Source: Alphaproteobacteria bacterium (lineage in GTDB: Bacteria > Pseudomonadota > Alphaproteobacteria > Micavibrionales > Micavibrionaceae). From it: DNA of 64,000 nucleotides. Positions within the stretch are counted from its first letter, which is position 1. Each line of letters opens with the position of its first letter. Location: assembly GCA_018000295.1 (NCBI GenBank), contig JAGNKE010000003.1, positions 95,512-159,511 of the forward strand, in the 5' to 3' direction. The notes under the pieces were generated by a model, which did no database searches, was not told the DNA's origin, and saw nothing but the letters and a program-made list of their open reading frames with translations. A program made the position numbers and the translations under genes. Shown here piece by piece: positions 28,849-37,847 of this stretch.

Positions 28849-29919
28849 ATGCTTCAAGCTTTCCTTTCCGGCAATTCCCCGTTCAGTAAAATATTCACGC
28901 CCAGCGGTCCGCCGCCGGAACCCAAGGAGGTCGAGGATCTGCGCGGGATGAGCGATCAGGAGTTCCTGCGTCACAGCAAGGAGCAACTTGAGGCGCTGGA
29001 GGTTTTGCGGCAGGAGAAATACGCCGTCTATAAAAAGCGCAAGATGATCGCGTGGCCGGCCGGGGCCATTCTGGGGCCGATTCTGGGCTATGTCGATTAC
29101 TGGCTGTTGTGGCTGCAAAGCTCGAACGACGATGGGGCGGCGGGCTTAAGCGTTCTTTTCATGGGGGCGCTTTATGCGTGGGTGACGCAGCCCAAGCGGC
29201 AGTATGCCAGCGCCTACAAGGTTGAAATCCTGCCCAAGCTGGCCAGTCTGTTCGGGAATTTTTCCTATACGCCGGGGGGGCAGATTCCCGTTGAGCAAAT
29301 GCAGCCCTCGAAAATTTTGCCCGCGCACGACAAGTATGAGTCCGAGGATCATTTCATCGGCAAGTACAAGGAGGTCGGCATCCAGTTCTGCGAAATCAAC
29401 CTCCAGCAGCGGCGCCGGAGCAAAAACCGCACCTATTACGTCAGTATATTCAAAGGGTTGGCGATCCTTCTCGATATGAGCAAGAAGCGTTTTTACGGCC
29501 ATACGATTCTCGATAAGGACCGGGGGAAGGTTTCCGAGTGGTTTGCCTCGCGCTCGCACGGGCTGAAGAAGGCCAATATGGTCGATCCCGAATTCGAGAA
29601 GCTGTTCGATGCCTATACGAACGATCAGGTGGAGGCGCGGTACCTGATCGACCCTGTGATGATTGAAAAACTCAAGGCGCTCTATGAGGAATATGACGGC
29701 GAGAAGATGGTGGCGGCGTTTTATGAAAGCAAGATGCTGATCCTGATTTCCAGCAAGCACAATCATTTCGAGCCTGCGGATATTTCTGTTCCGGCGACGG
29801 ACCCGGAGTCGGTTTTGAATATGAAAAAGGAGATCGGGGAGGTGTTGTCGATCATCGACCAACTCGACCTTTACGACCCGCGCAAGGTGGAGGAGGCGCG
29901 GAAAGCTTCTGTCCAATAA
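28849..29919 (+). CDS. DUF3137 domain membrane protein
   Basis: The 356-residue product has a helical N-terminal region, two hydrophobic helices near residues 65-105 (AGAILGPILGYVDYWLLWL and GLSVLFMGALYAWV), and then a beta-rich DUF3137 domain. Typical segments are YKVEILPKLASLFGNFSY, VGIQFCEINLQQRR, FKGLAILLDMSKKRF and FYESKMLILISSKHNHFEP. DUF3137 proteins resemble galanin-like membrane proteins in annotation only, and their function is unknown. The ATG at 28849 was chosen because upstream codons overlap tag in antisense. Confidence 0.8.
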   Translation: MLQAFLSGNSPFSKIFTPSGPPPEPKEVEDLRGMSDQEFLRHSKEQLEALEVLRQEKYAVYKKRKMIAWPAGAILGPILGYVDYWLLWLQSSNDDGAAGLSVLFMGALYAWVTQPKRQYASAYKVEILPKLASLFGNFSYTPGGQIPVEQMQPSKILPAHDKYESEDHFIGKYKEVGIQFCEINLQQRRRSKNRTYYVSIFKGLAILLDMSKKRFYGHTILDKDRGKVSEWFASRSHGLKKANMVDPEFEKLFDAYTNDQVEARYLIDPVMIEKLKALYEEYDGEKMVAAFYESKMLILISSKHNHFEPADISVPATDPESVLNMKKEIGEVLSIIDQLDLYDPRKVEEARKASVQ

Positions 29920-30044
29920 TGCTTTACAGGCGCATTGACAGGCTCAAGCTTTATGATCCACAAAGAGGGGCGCGATTCGAAAATGCGCCTGATGTGACTC
30001 GGGTCACGTGACCGCAATCTGAACCTTTGGAGATAAGAAAAACC

Positions 30045-31724
30045 ATGGCGTCCTACCAGTATGTTTACGTGATGAACGGTCTGAAAAAAGTCTTTCCGAA
30101 CGGCAAGAAAATTCTTGAAAACGTGACGCTCAGTTTCCTTCCCGGCGCGAAGATCGGTGTGCTGGGGCCCAACGGTGCAGGAAAATCCACGCTTCTCAAG
30201 CTGATGGCCGGGCGGGACAAGGATTTCACGGGGGAGGCGTGGGCCGCCAAGGGTGCGCGTGTGGGGTATCTGGAGCAAGAGCCGCAGCTCGATCCGAGCA
30301 AAAGCGTGCATGAGAATGTTATGATTGCGCTTTCCGACATCAAGGCGATGGTGGACCGTTTTAACGAGATCGGCGGGCTGATGGCCGATCCCGATGCTGA
30401 CATGGACGCCTTAATGGCGGAAATGGGCGAGTTACAGGAGAAAATCGATACGGTGGACGGATGGGAACTGGACCGGACGATCGAAATCGCCATGGATGCT
30501 TTGCGTTGTCCACCGGGGGATGCGGATATTTCCAAGCTCTCCGGCGGCGAGAAACGACGCGTAGCGTTATGTCGCTTGCTGCTGGAAAAGCCCGACCTGC
30601 TCTTGCTGGATGAACCGACGAACCATCTTGACGCGGAGAGCGTCGCATGGATGCAGCGGTTCCTGTCCGAATATAAAGGCACGGTGGTCATGGTGACCCA
30701 CGACCGCTATTTCCTCGATAATGTCACCGGATGGATTTTGGAAATCGACCGGGGGCAGGCGATACCCTATGAGGGGAATTATTCCACCTATCTTCAGGCC
30801 AAGCGCAAGCGTATGGAGCAGGAGCAACGCGAGGAGGACGCACGTCAGCGAACCCTTAGCCGCGAGTTGGAGTGGATCGGCCAGTCACCGTCGGCGCGGC
30901 GCTCCAAATCCAAGGCACGGATCAGCGCCTATGAACAGATGCTGGCTGAATCTCAGGATACCAATCAAAGAAAGGCCCAGATTGCCTTTCCGCCTCCGCC
31001 GCGGCTGGGCAGCCTCGTCATCGAGGCCAAGCATATCCGCAAGGGATATGGCGACCGGATGCTGATTGAGGATCTGAGTTTCAGCTTGCCGCCCGGGGGG
31101 ATCGTGGGGGTGATCGGACCGAACGGGGCGGGGAAGACAACCCTTTTCCGCATGATCACGGGATCGGAGAAGCCCGACGAAGGGTCATTCAAGGTGGGCG
31201 ATACCGTGGTTCTGGGGTATGTGGATCAGAGCCGGGACAGTCTGGACGCCAACAAGAATGTCTGGGAGGAGATTTCGGACGGGAACGACAATATCAAGCT
31301 CGGGAAGGTCGAGATGGCCAGCCGGGCTTATGTTTCGGGCTTTAACTTCCGGGGACCGGATCAACAAAAGAAGGTGGGCGACCTCTCCGGGGGGGAGCGG
31401 AACCGGGTGCATCTGGCTAAAATGCTCAAAAAGGAGGCGAATGTCATCCTCCTGGACGAGCCGACCAACGATCTGGATACGGAAACGCTGGCGACGCTGG
31501 AGGAGGCTCTGGAGGCCTTTCCGGGCTGTGCGGTCATTATTTCCCACGACCGGTGGTTTCTGGACCGTTTGGCGACCCATATTCTGGCGTTCGAGGGTGA
31601 TTCGCAGGTTGTGTGGTTCGAGGGGAACTATGCGGACTACGAGGCGGATTACAAACGGCGGCGAGGGCAGGATGCCGATACACCCCACAGAATCCGTTAT
31701 AAACCGCTGCGTCGGGCCAGCTAA
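30045..31724 (+). CDS. ettA: energy-dependent translational throttle protein EttA (ABC-F)
   Basis: EttA is a soluble ABC-F ATPase that binds the ribosomal E site and gates the first elongation step according to ATP/ADP ratio. The 559-residue product has two ABC domains. Walker A is GPNGAGKST near residue 43 and GPNGAGKTT near 355, with signatures LSGGEKRR near 165 and LSGGERNR near 446. Walker B is LLLDEPTNHLD and ILLDEPTNDLD, and a basic linker lies between the domains. There are no membrane spans. The C-terminus HRIRYKPLRR matches EttA rather than Uup. The Met at 30045 (MASYQYVYVMNGLKKVFPNG) is the family start; GGAG lies about 12 nt upstream. Confidence 0.95.
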   Translation: MASYQYVYVMNGLKKVFPNGKKILENVTLSFLPGAKIGVLGPNGAGKSTLLKLMAGRDKDFTGEAWAAKGARVGYLEQEPQLDPSKSVHENVMIALSDIKAMVDRFNEIGGLMADPDADMDALMAEMGELQEKIDTVDGWELDRTIEIAMDALRCPPGDADISKLSGGEKRRVALCRLLLEKPDLLLLDEPTNHLDAESVAWMQRFLSEYKGTVVMVTHDRYFLDNVTGWILEIDRGQAIPYEGNYSTYLQAKRKRMEQEQREEDARQRTLSRELEWIGQSPSARRSKSKARISAYEQMLAESQDTNQRKAQIAFPPPPRLGSLVIEAKHIRKGYGDRMLIEDLSFSLPPGGIVGVIGPNGAGKTTLFRMITGSEKPDEGSFKVGDTVVLGYVDQSRDSLDANKNVWEEISDGNDNIKLGKVEMASRAYVSGFNFRGPDQQKKVGDLSGGERNRVHLAKMLKKEANVILLDEPTNDLDTETLATLEEALEAFPGCAVIISHDRWFLDRLATHILAFEGDSQVVWFEGNYADYEADYKRRRGQDADTPHRIRYKPLRRAS

Positions 31725-31747
31725 CGCATTATGGCACATGCGTTTTT
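31723..31747 (+). terminator. rho-independent terminator of ettA
   Basis: AACGCAT (31723-31729) and ATGCGTT (31738-31744) form a perfect 7-bp stem with an 8-nt loop, followed by TTT. The left arm overlaps the ettA stop codon. Confidence 0.72.
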
Positions 31748-31758
31748 ACTAAAAAAAA

Positions 31759-31834
31759 GTCATGAAAATGACATAAAAACTCGCATTGCGGCCCTCGTTA
31801 ATGTTATGATAACTTAAAATTCGCATAAAATGCG
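31759..31834 (+). promoter_or_regulatory. cluster of three short inverted repeats upstream of the DotA/TraY-like genes
   Basis: Within the AT-rich leader there are GTCAT-GAAA-ATGAC (31759-31772), GTTAT-G-ATAAC (31803-31813) and CGCAT-AAA-ATGCG (31822-31834). They lie 90-165 nt before the first dotA-like start. They may be operator sites or small RNA hairpins of a leader. No convincing -35/-10 pair was identified. Confidence 0.35.
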
Positions 31835-31922
31835 GGTAAGTTTTGGGCGTGGTAAGGAAGCGGTAACGGTATTCGGTGTAACTTGGCTTGTCTTATATAT
31901 TGTATAGAGTGGTGAGACGATC

Positions 31923-34904
31923 GTGCAGAGCCTAAGCTTCAAAACCAAAGATGTTGTTTCCTACGCTTTTTTTCCGCGGATCGTGCCGCGAATCAGGTCC
32001 GTGTTCTTTTCGGGATTTGGTTATGTCGCTTTCCTGATGGCGCAGATTTACGGTATGGTGCGTTTGCTTCCCTCCCAGCACCCGTACCTACAGCCGTCTA
32101 ATATTGGTCGTTTTGGGATGTATCACGTTGTTGTGGAAGCGGCGGGTCAGCTAAAATTCTCCAAGAAAAATGTTGATCAGGTTTTTGTTTTCTTTGCGTT
32201 GCTTGCTGCGATTATTATCGTGATTTTACAGCTTCTTTTCTTGCTATATGGAATTGCTATCGGTCCGTTTATTAATCCAGCTCATGCTTTTTCCTGGTTT
32301 GATAATCCTACGCCGCTGAATGATCTGGCTTTTAATATTTTGAACGATGTCTTCGGCATCAATAATATGTTTTGCTCCTCTTATTTTCCAGGTAACTGTC
32401 CGGCTAATAATCCTCCTTTTGCTCCTTTTCCTTTTCATGCGGCCCTTCATGAGCTTTTCAGGTTTTATTCCACGGCTCTCCTTCTGATCGGAACTCTGGT
32501 TTTCCTGTATTTTGTTTTTGTGCTTGTTCTTGAAACGGCTGTTACCGGCATACCGTTTGGTCAGCGTTTCCAGCACGTGTGGGTTCCTATCCGCCTTATC
32601 GTTGCTGTCGGGTTGCTTATACCTCAGAATTTCGGGATGAACTCCGCTCAGTATATTGTCCTGTATGCTGCCAAATATGGATCTAATATGGCTACGCAGG
32701 GCTGGATTGACTTTAATACGGCGATTGCTGCTCATATGCATTTCGGAGGTGGCGGGCCTCTTACGGGGAACCCGACCGGTGAGAGGTATTCCCTTGTCGC
32801 GATGCCTCAGGAAGTTGATGTCACTTCTGTCTTTCAGGCTATGACGATCGTCCATTCCTGCGCCTTTGCCTATATGCTTCTTACAGGAAGACCCCCAGGA
32901 GAGCCCGCGACACCTTACAATATTACGGACGATTATACTGCCCCTGCTACGAACTTTATGATCAAGCCTTGGCTTGTCAAGAGATTGAGCCCTTGGACTA
33001 CAGCTGCGGCAAATCTGCCTGCGGCGACGCCCCCTAATCCTGCTATACGGGAGCCGGTCACAAATGCAACAACGCCGACCTATACTGATGCGATCGGCTT
33101 TTATTACGGCGGTGATATTGTTATCCGTTTCGGGGAGTATATTACCTATCCCTCTGGTGCGCCGGTCTATAAGGATGACGAGGGTTATGTGGCGCCACTT
33201 TGTGGTGATATCCGTATTCCGATTGTAGATCTGAGTGATGTAGGGAACGGTGCAGCCAACGGCGGTCCAGATTATATGCTGGAATTTTATTATACTCTTG
33301 TTTTGAATATGTGGTTTAACGATCCGCAGATGCTTCAGTTTGCCCGAACCATGGTTACGGTGAGCGCTCGTCACGCGGAAGCTGTGAACTTTTGCTCTAA
33401 TGCTGGTGCCTACGCGGGCTTATCGGGTTGCGGTACGCCCGGTTTTCAGGCTTGCGGAACTCCTTGTGAAGAAAACCCTCCTTTCAGCCAGTTTAAGTCC
33501 GTAAAAATGGGCGTGCTGCCTCCTGCTCCGGGGGGATACCAGACTTTGGCCAATAACGCCGCAATTCAGGCTTGGGGTCTTTATACTATGAATACTGTCA
33601 GTCGGCAGATGACGGCGCAGATTTTTGACAGAGGATGGGCCGGGGCTGGCATATGGTATAATCGCATCGCCGAGGTCAATGGAACTTTTATCAATAGCGT
33701 TCGCGCTATTCCTCAACTGTCTGCTTTTCCTTTGGTTATGGAACAAATCCGAAGTGAGAAGCAGAAGCTTGACTCCGGTGCCTTTGGTCCCAAGGATATG
33801 TTTGATCCTACCATCAAGGCGGCGTCCGGGACTGATCCGGCCAAGCTAAAAATAGACAGGGGAGATGCTGAACTTGATCAGATTGGCGTCCCGCTTCAGA
33901 ATTTATGGTCATACTGGCAGGAGGACAAGCAGACCATTGACCATGAGGAAACTCAGGACGTGTCGAATATTATGGTTAAGGCCATAAATATGATTTTAGG
34001 TACTTCCGGTCTTGTCAACATCAGAGGGGCGAATGCCCATATTCATCCCTTGGCCCAACTCGTTGCGGTAGGTAAAGGTCTTATTGATAATGCCGTTGGC
34101 CATCTTCTTGCTTCGACGGCCACAGCCTTTATGGGGGGGTTTTTAAGTGTCACTGAGGATAGGGAAATAAAGGCTTTGGGCGGTGCGTTTGAGGTTGTCA
34201 GCTCGCTTTTGGAAATTACGGCTTTTGTCGGTATCACTGCCGGGTTTGTTCTTTATTACGTTTTGCCGTTTTTGCCCTTTGTTTACTTCTTTTTTGCCGT
34301 AGGTTCCTGGGTGAAGGCCATCTTTGAGGCTATGGTGGCCGTGCCTCTTTGGGCTCTGGCGCATCTTAGAATTGATGGGGATGGTCTTCCTGGTGACGCT
34401 GCGTCTAATGGCTATTTTCTTATTCTAGAGATTTTTATCAGGCCTATACTGTCTGTTGTTGGGCTTGTTGCGGCCATTTCTATTTTCTCAACTCAAGTCC
34501 GGGTGCTGAATTTGATCTGGGATATGGTTACGGCGAATGTCGCCGGTTTTTCTGACTCCGACATTTTTGCCACTTTGATCGGAAATGATGTGATGTTCAA
34601 GGGGACGCCGCTGGATCAGTTTTTCTACACGATCATCTATACGATCGTCTGTTATATGCTGGCGGTTTCGAGCTTCAAGCTGATCGACAAGATCCCTGAT
34701 AACATTTTGCGTTGGGCAGGATCCGGGGTTTCTTCTTTCGGAGATATCGACCAAGATCACGTCGAAAGTCTTAATCGTTATGTCGCGACTGGAGGGATGA
34801 CTGTTGGTTCCCAGGCGATCGGTGCCGTCAGGGGGGCTTCTTCAGGCCTTGGTTCTTCTCTTGCACAAATGGTTAAGTCTGAGAAGGGTGCGGCTTCGAG
34901 CTAA
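31923..34904 (+). CDS. DotA/TraY-like polytopic membrane protein 1 (993 aa)
   Basis: DotA and plasmid TraY are inner-membrane proteins of type IVB (I-type) secretion and conjugation systems. This protein has the DotA layout: an N-terminal membrane part, a long periplasmic loop (about residues 290-640) and a C-terminal membrane part. The strongest signature is near residue 778, LPFLPFVYFFFAVGSWVKA, followed by PLWALAHLRIDGDGLPG and RPILSVVGLVAAISIF, ending with SFKLIDKIPDNILRW. The N-terminal part has NIGRFGMYHVV, and GWAGAGIWYNRIAEVNG precedes the C-terminal block. All these recur in the next two genes. The start is a GTG with GGTGAG six bases upstream. No motif indicates an enzyme. Confidence 0.78.
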   Translation: MQSLSFKTKDVVSYAFFPRIVPRIRSVFFSGFGYVAFLMAQIYGMVRLLPSQHPYLQPSNIGRFGMYHVVVEAAGQLKFSKKNVDQVFVFFALLAAIIIVILQLLFLLYGIAIGPFINPAHAFSWFDNPTPLNDLAFNILNDVFGINNMFCSSYFPGNCPANNPPFAPFPFHAALHELFRFYSTALLLIGTLVFLYFVFVLVLETAVTGIPFGQRFQHVWVPIRLIVAVGLLIPQNFGMNSAQYIVLYAAKYGSNMATQGWIDFNTAIAAHMHFGGGGPLTGNPTGERYSLVAMPQEVDVTSVFQAMTIVHSCAFAYMLLTGRPPGEPATPYNITDDYTAPATNFMIKPWLVKRLSPWTTAAANLPAATPPNPAIREPVTNATTPTYTDAIGFYYGGDIVIRFGEYITYPSGAPVYKDDEGYVAPLCGDIRIPIVDLSDVGNGAANGGPDYMLEFYYTLVLNMWFNDPQMLQFARTMVTVSARHAEAVNFCSNAGAYAGLSGCGTPGFQACGTPCEENPPFSQFKSVKMGVLPPAPGGYQTLANNAAIQAWGLYTMNTVSRQMTAQIFDRGWAGAGIWYNRIAEVNGTFINSVRAIPQLSAFPLVMEQIRSEKQKLDSGAFGPKDMFDPTIKAASGTDPAKLKIDRGDAELDQIGVPLQNLWSYWQEDKQTIDHEETQDVSNIMVKAINMILGTSGLVNIRGANAHIHPLAQLVAVGKGLIDNAVGHLLASTATAFMGGFLSVTEDREIKALGGAFEVVSSLLEITAFVGITAGFVLYYVLPFLPFVYFFFAVGSWVKAIFEAMVAVPLWALAHLRIDGDGLPGDAASNGYFLILEIFIRPILSVVGLVAAISIFSTQVRVLNLIWDMVTANVAGFSDSDIFATLIGNDVMFKGTPLDQFFYTIIYTIVCYMLAVSSFKLIDKIPDNILRWAGSGVSSFGDIDQDHVESLNRYVATGGMTVGSQAIGAVRGASSGLGSSLAQMVKSEKGAASS

Positions 34905-34931
34905 GTTTTTAAAAGGTTGGATGGTCTAGAT

Positions 34932-37811
34932 ATGTTTTTCAGTGTTCTACCCAAAGGCTCATTTCGATATATGTTAATGCCCGAACTTGTTTCGCGGATT
35001 AACTTGCTCGTTATGGGCGGTTTCCATTACATTCCTTTCTTTATTGCGCTTGTTTATCAGACCGTTTGGCTCTTGCCTGCCAATCACCCCTATGTAAACC
35101 CTGCGAATATCGGGCGTTTTGGTATTCGCCATGTTGTTGCTGAGGCTGCAAATAATCTTGTTTTTGATATGAAAAATATCGACAAGATTATGCTTTTCGT
35201 TCTTGTTGCCTTGGGGTTGGGTCTTTTGTTTCTTCAAGTGGTTCTTCTTATTGTTGCCATCGTGTTTCCTTCGGTTCTTGCCTTTCCTGTAAACTGGAAT
35301 GGCTTCTTCGTTGTGAATCCTATCGCTGATCGCCGTCAGGATCTGGCCTTCATTATGCTTGATATGGTTTTTGGTGTACCTCAGCCGGGAGCTGGCGGAG
35401 GAGTTGAGGGATTTTTTGAGTCTTGTATAGGTACTCCGGATATCTGCGAAGATAATTTTGGGACTCCCATCCCTGACACAAATCTTGCTGCCACCCCCGC
35501 AGCCGGGGTTGAGGCCAGTATGGATCCTTTAACCACCAATCCTCTGGGAATCTTCCCCTTTCCTATTCATATGGGTCTGCATCGTCTCTTTGCGGTCTAT
35601 AGTATGGGGTTGCTGGTTATCGCCGTCTTTATTGCCGGGTACTTTATCGCAACCATTCTGGCTGAAACTGCCCAGAGCGGGACTCCTTTCGGACGCCGCT
35701 TCAACAAGATGTGGGCGCCGATCCGAATCGTGATGGCCTTCGGCCTTCTGATCCCTCTTAATGTCGGCATAAACTCTTCCCAGTACATGGTTCTTTTTGC
35801 CGCAAAATACGGATCTGCTTTTGCTACCAACGGATGGAAGTATTTTAACGATACGCTGACTGTTAATTATCTGGGTGGCGCAAGGGATCTTGTCGCTCTT
35901 CCCGCCTTGCCGGAACTGGGCAGCATCGGCCATATGCTCTTTGTTGCGCGTACCTGCCGTTTTGCATATGAGTATGCCCGTGGGGCTCCCACAGGTTCTG
36001 TGCCGGGGACTTCAAGGTCGACTTCAGGCGCTCCTGACATCCGTATGTACCATATCCTTGCCCAGGGTACTCCGGGCAACAATGCGTATGAAGTTGATGC
36101 TCCCTACACTTATGACACTGCACAAGATAACGCCCAGGATCTAGCCACGACCTTGACGTTTCGTTTCGGTGAGAGGGATGTCGTCGAATACGCCAGCGAA
36201 GCCGGTCATGTCAAACCATTTTGCGGAGAAATCCAGCTGACCTTGGCCGACCCCCGCAGGCGCTCGGATGCCATTCCGCCAGAGCCGGGTCCGGCGATGG
36301 TTCAAGAATACTTCTTTAATGTTGTCAAGAATATGTGGCTTCATAGCGGTGCGGCCAGTCTTGATGCCTTCCAGAACGGCGCGGTGACCGGTGCAGGTGA
36401 TCGAGCGGATGCCTTGGCTTGGACTCGCTTTAACAGAACCGGCCCACCTCCTGGTCCCTTGCCTGATATCCAGTATGTCGCGGAAGTCACTCAGAATATT
36501 CACGATTGGATGCTGGTTGAAGCGCAAAACGCCGTTACCGCACAGATTGCTTCTGGACGCTGGGTGGGGTCTTGGACTGGTGTTGGTCCGTTGTACAGAA
36601 AGGGCTGGGCGGCTGCTGGTATCTGGTACAACCGTATCGCCGAGATGAACCACCCCATCACGATCTCCGTTCGCGCACTTCCTGCCATGTCTCTTTATCC
36701 TGAGCTTATTGAGCAGCTCATAGACAGGAAGGGCCAGTACAACAATGCCACATCGTCCCTAGATATCATGAAGCCCAATCTTGCGGGGGTGGACGATGGA
36801 CAGACTTTGTTGGCTGCAGAAGACGGACAGGAGATTGCGGCTGTCATCAATGAGGGGTTCCAGACGTGGGCCGCTGCTTTGGGAACGACAAGAACCAAGG
36901 CCACCGGTAATCCGTTTATTGATGTGATCGTCAGCATTCTCGGTACTAACGGATTGTACGATCTTAGGAGGAATCCAACGACACATCCTCTGGCTCAGCT
37001 GTCTAGTGTGGGCCGCTCTCTGGTCGAGAGTTCCGTTCGCACTATCGGCTATGGTCTTCTTACTTCTGTTGCCGGTATCGGCGCCAATTTGACTGGAACT
37101 GTGGCTGGGGCGAAGTTTGGAAAGCTCGCTTCTGTCGCCGCTCAGTTTATGTTTACTGTTGCGATGCTTGGTATGACTGCGGGGTTTGTGCTGGCTTATA
37201 TTGTGCCATTCCTTCCCTTTATTTATTTCTTTTTCGCTGTAGGGGGTTGGATCAAAGGTATCTTTGAAGCCATGGTTGGGGCACCACTCTGGGCCTTGGC
37301 GCATATTCGTATTGACGCACAGGGATTATCAGGCAATGCCGCCCTTAACGGGTATTTCCTTATATTTGAAATTTTCCTTAGGCCTATCTTGTGCGTTTTT
37401 GGCCTTCTTGCAGCTATATCCATCTATGCGGCTCTGGTCGATGCCCTTAACATTACCTTTGAATTGGCCGTTGCCAACCTTGGTGGTTTTAACGTTGCTG
37501 CTGAAGTTGCGGCTGCGCCGCCTAATAATTTTATCGACTGGATGCGCGGTCCGATTGATGAGTTTTTCCTTACGGTCATTTATGCCATTCTGGTTTATAT
37601 GATGGGTATGTCTTCTTTTAAACTGATTGATACCATACCCAATAATATTCTTCGCTGGATGGGGCAGACCGTCGCCACGTTTGGTGATCTGCGGGAAGAT
37701 GCTGCGGCTGGTCTGGTCGGCAAAGCTGCTTTCGGTGCACAACAGGTTACCGGAAAGCTTGGTGGCGCTCTTGGCGGGTTTGCGAAGCTGGGCAGCCCTG
37801 CTGGCAGGTAG
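34932..37811 (+). CDS. DotA/TraY-like polytopic membrane protein 2 (959 aa)
   Basis: This is a diverged tandem paralogue of the preceding gene, with a 27-nt gap. Shared blocks include NIGRFGIRHVVAEAANNLVF, HMGLHRLFAVYSMGLL, TPFGRRFNKMWAPIRIVMA, INSSQYMVLFAAKYGSAFAT, GWAAAGIWYNRIAEMN, HPLAQLSSVGRSLVESSV, LPFLPFIYFFFAVGGWIKG (about residue 757), PLWALAHIRIDAQGLSG and SFKLIDTIPNNILRWMG. Roughly seven to nine membrane helices are expected. The ATG at 34932 was chosen, although an in-frame TTG at 34917 lies next to AAAAGG. The middle, presumably periplasmic region is the least conserved part among the three copies. Confidence 0.78.
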   Translation: MFFSVLPKGSFRYMLMPELVSRINLLVMGGFHYIPFFIALVYQTVWLLPANHPYVNPANIGRFGIRHVVAEAANNLVFDMKNIDKIMLFVLVALGLGLLFLQVVLLIVAIVFPSVLAFPVNWNGFFVVNPIADRRQDLAFIMLDMVFGVPQPGAGGGVEGFFESCIGTPDICEDNFGTPIPDTNLAATPAAGVEASMDPLTTNPLGIFPFPIHMGLHRLFAVYSMGLLVIAVFIAGYFIATILAETAQSGTPFGRRFNKMWAPIRIVMAFGLLIPLNVGINSSQYMVLFAAKYGSAFATNGWKYFNDTLTVNYLGGARDLVALPALPELGSIGHMLFVARTCRFAYEYARGAPTGSVPGTSRSTSGAPDIRMYHILAQGTPGNNAYEVDAPYTYDTAQDNAQDLATTLTFRFGERDVVEYASEAGHVKPFCGEIQLTLADPRRRSDAIPPEPGPAMVQEYFFNVVKNMWLHSGAASLDAFQNGAVTGAGDRADALAWTRFNRTGPPPGPLPDIQYVAEVTQNIHDWMLVEAQNAVTAQIASGRWVGSWTGVGPLYRKGWAAAGIWYNRIAEMNHPITISVRALPAMSLYPELIEQLIDRKGQYNNATSSLDIMKPNLAGVDDGQTLLAAEDGQEIAAVINEGFQTWAAALGTTRTKATGNPFIDVIVSILGTNGLYDLRRNPTTHPLAQLSSVGRSLVESSVRTIGYGLLTSVAGIGANLTGTVAGAKFGKLASVAAQFMFTVAMLGMTAGFVLAYIVPFLPFIYFFFAVGGWIKGIFEAMVGAPLWALAHIRIDAQGLSGNAALNGYFLIFEIFLRPILCVFGLLAAISIYAALVDALNITFELAVANLGGFNVAAEVAAAPPNNFIDWMRGPIDEFFLTVIYAILVYMMGMSSFKLIDTIPNNILRWMGQTVATFGDLREDAAAGLVGKAAFGAQQVTGKLGGALGGFAKLGSPAGR

Positions 37812-37847
37812 TTTGCAATATGTTTGCTGTTATTTGGTGATTTGGGA

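Noticed and set aside
29935..29957. TTGACA and TATGAT upstream of ettA as a promoter
   Set aside because: The hexamers are only 11 nt apart, too close for a sigma70 promoter.
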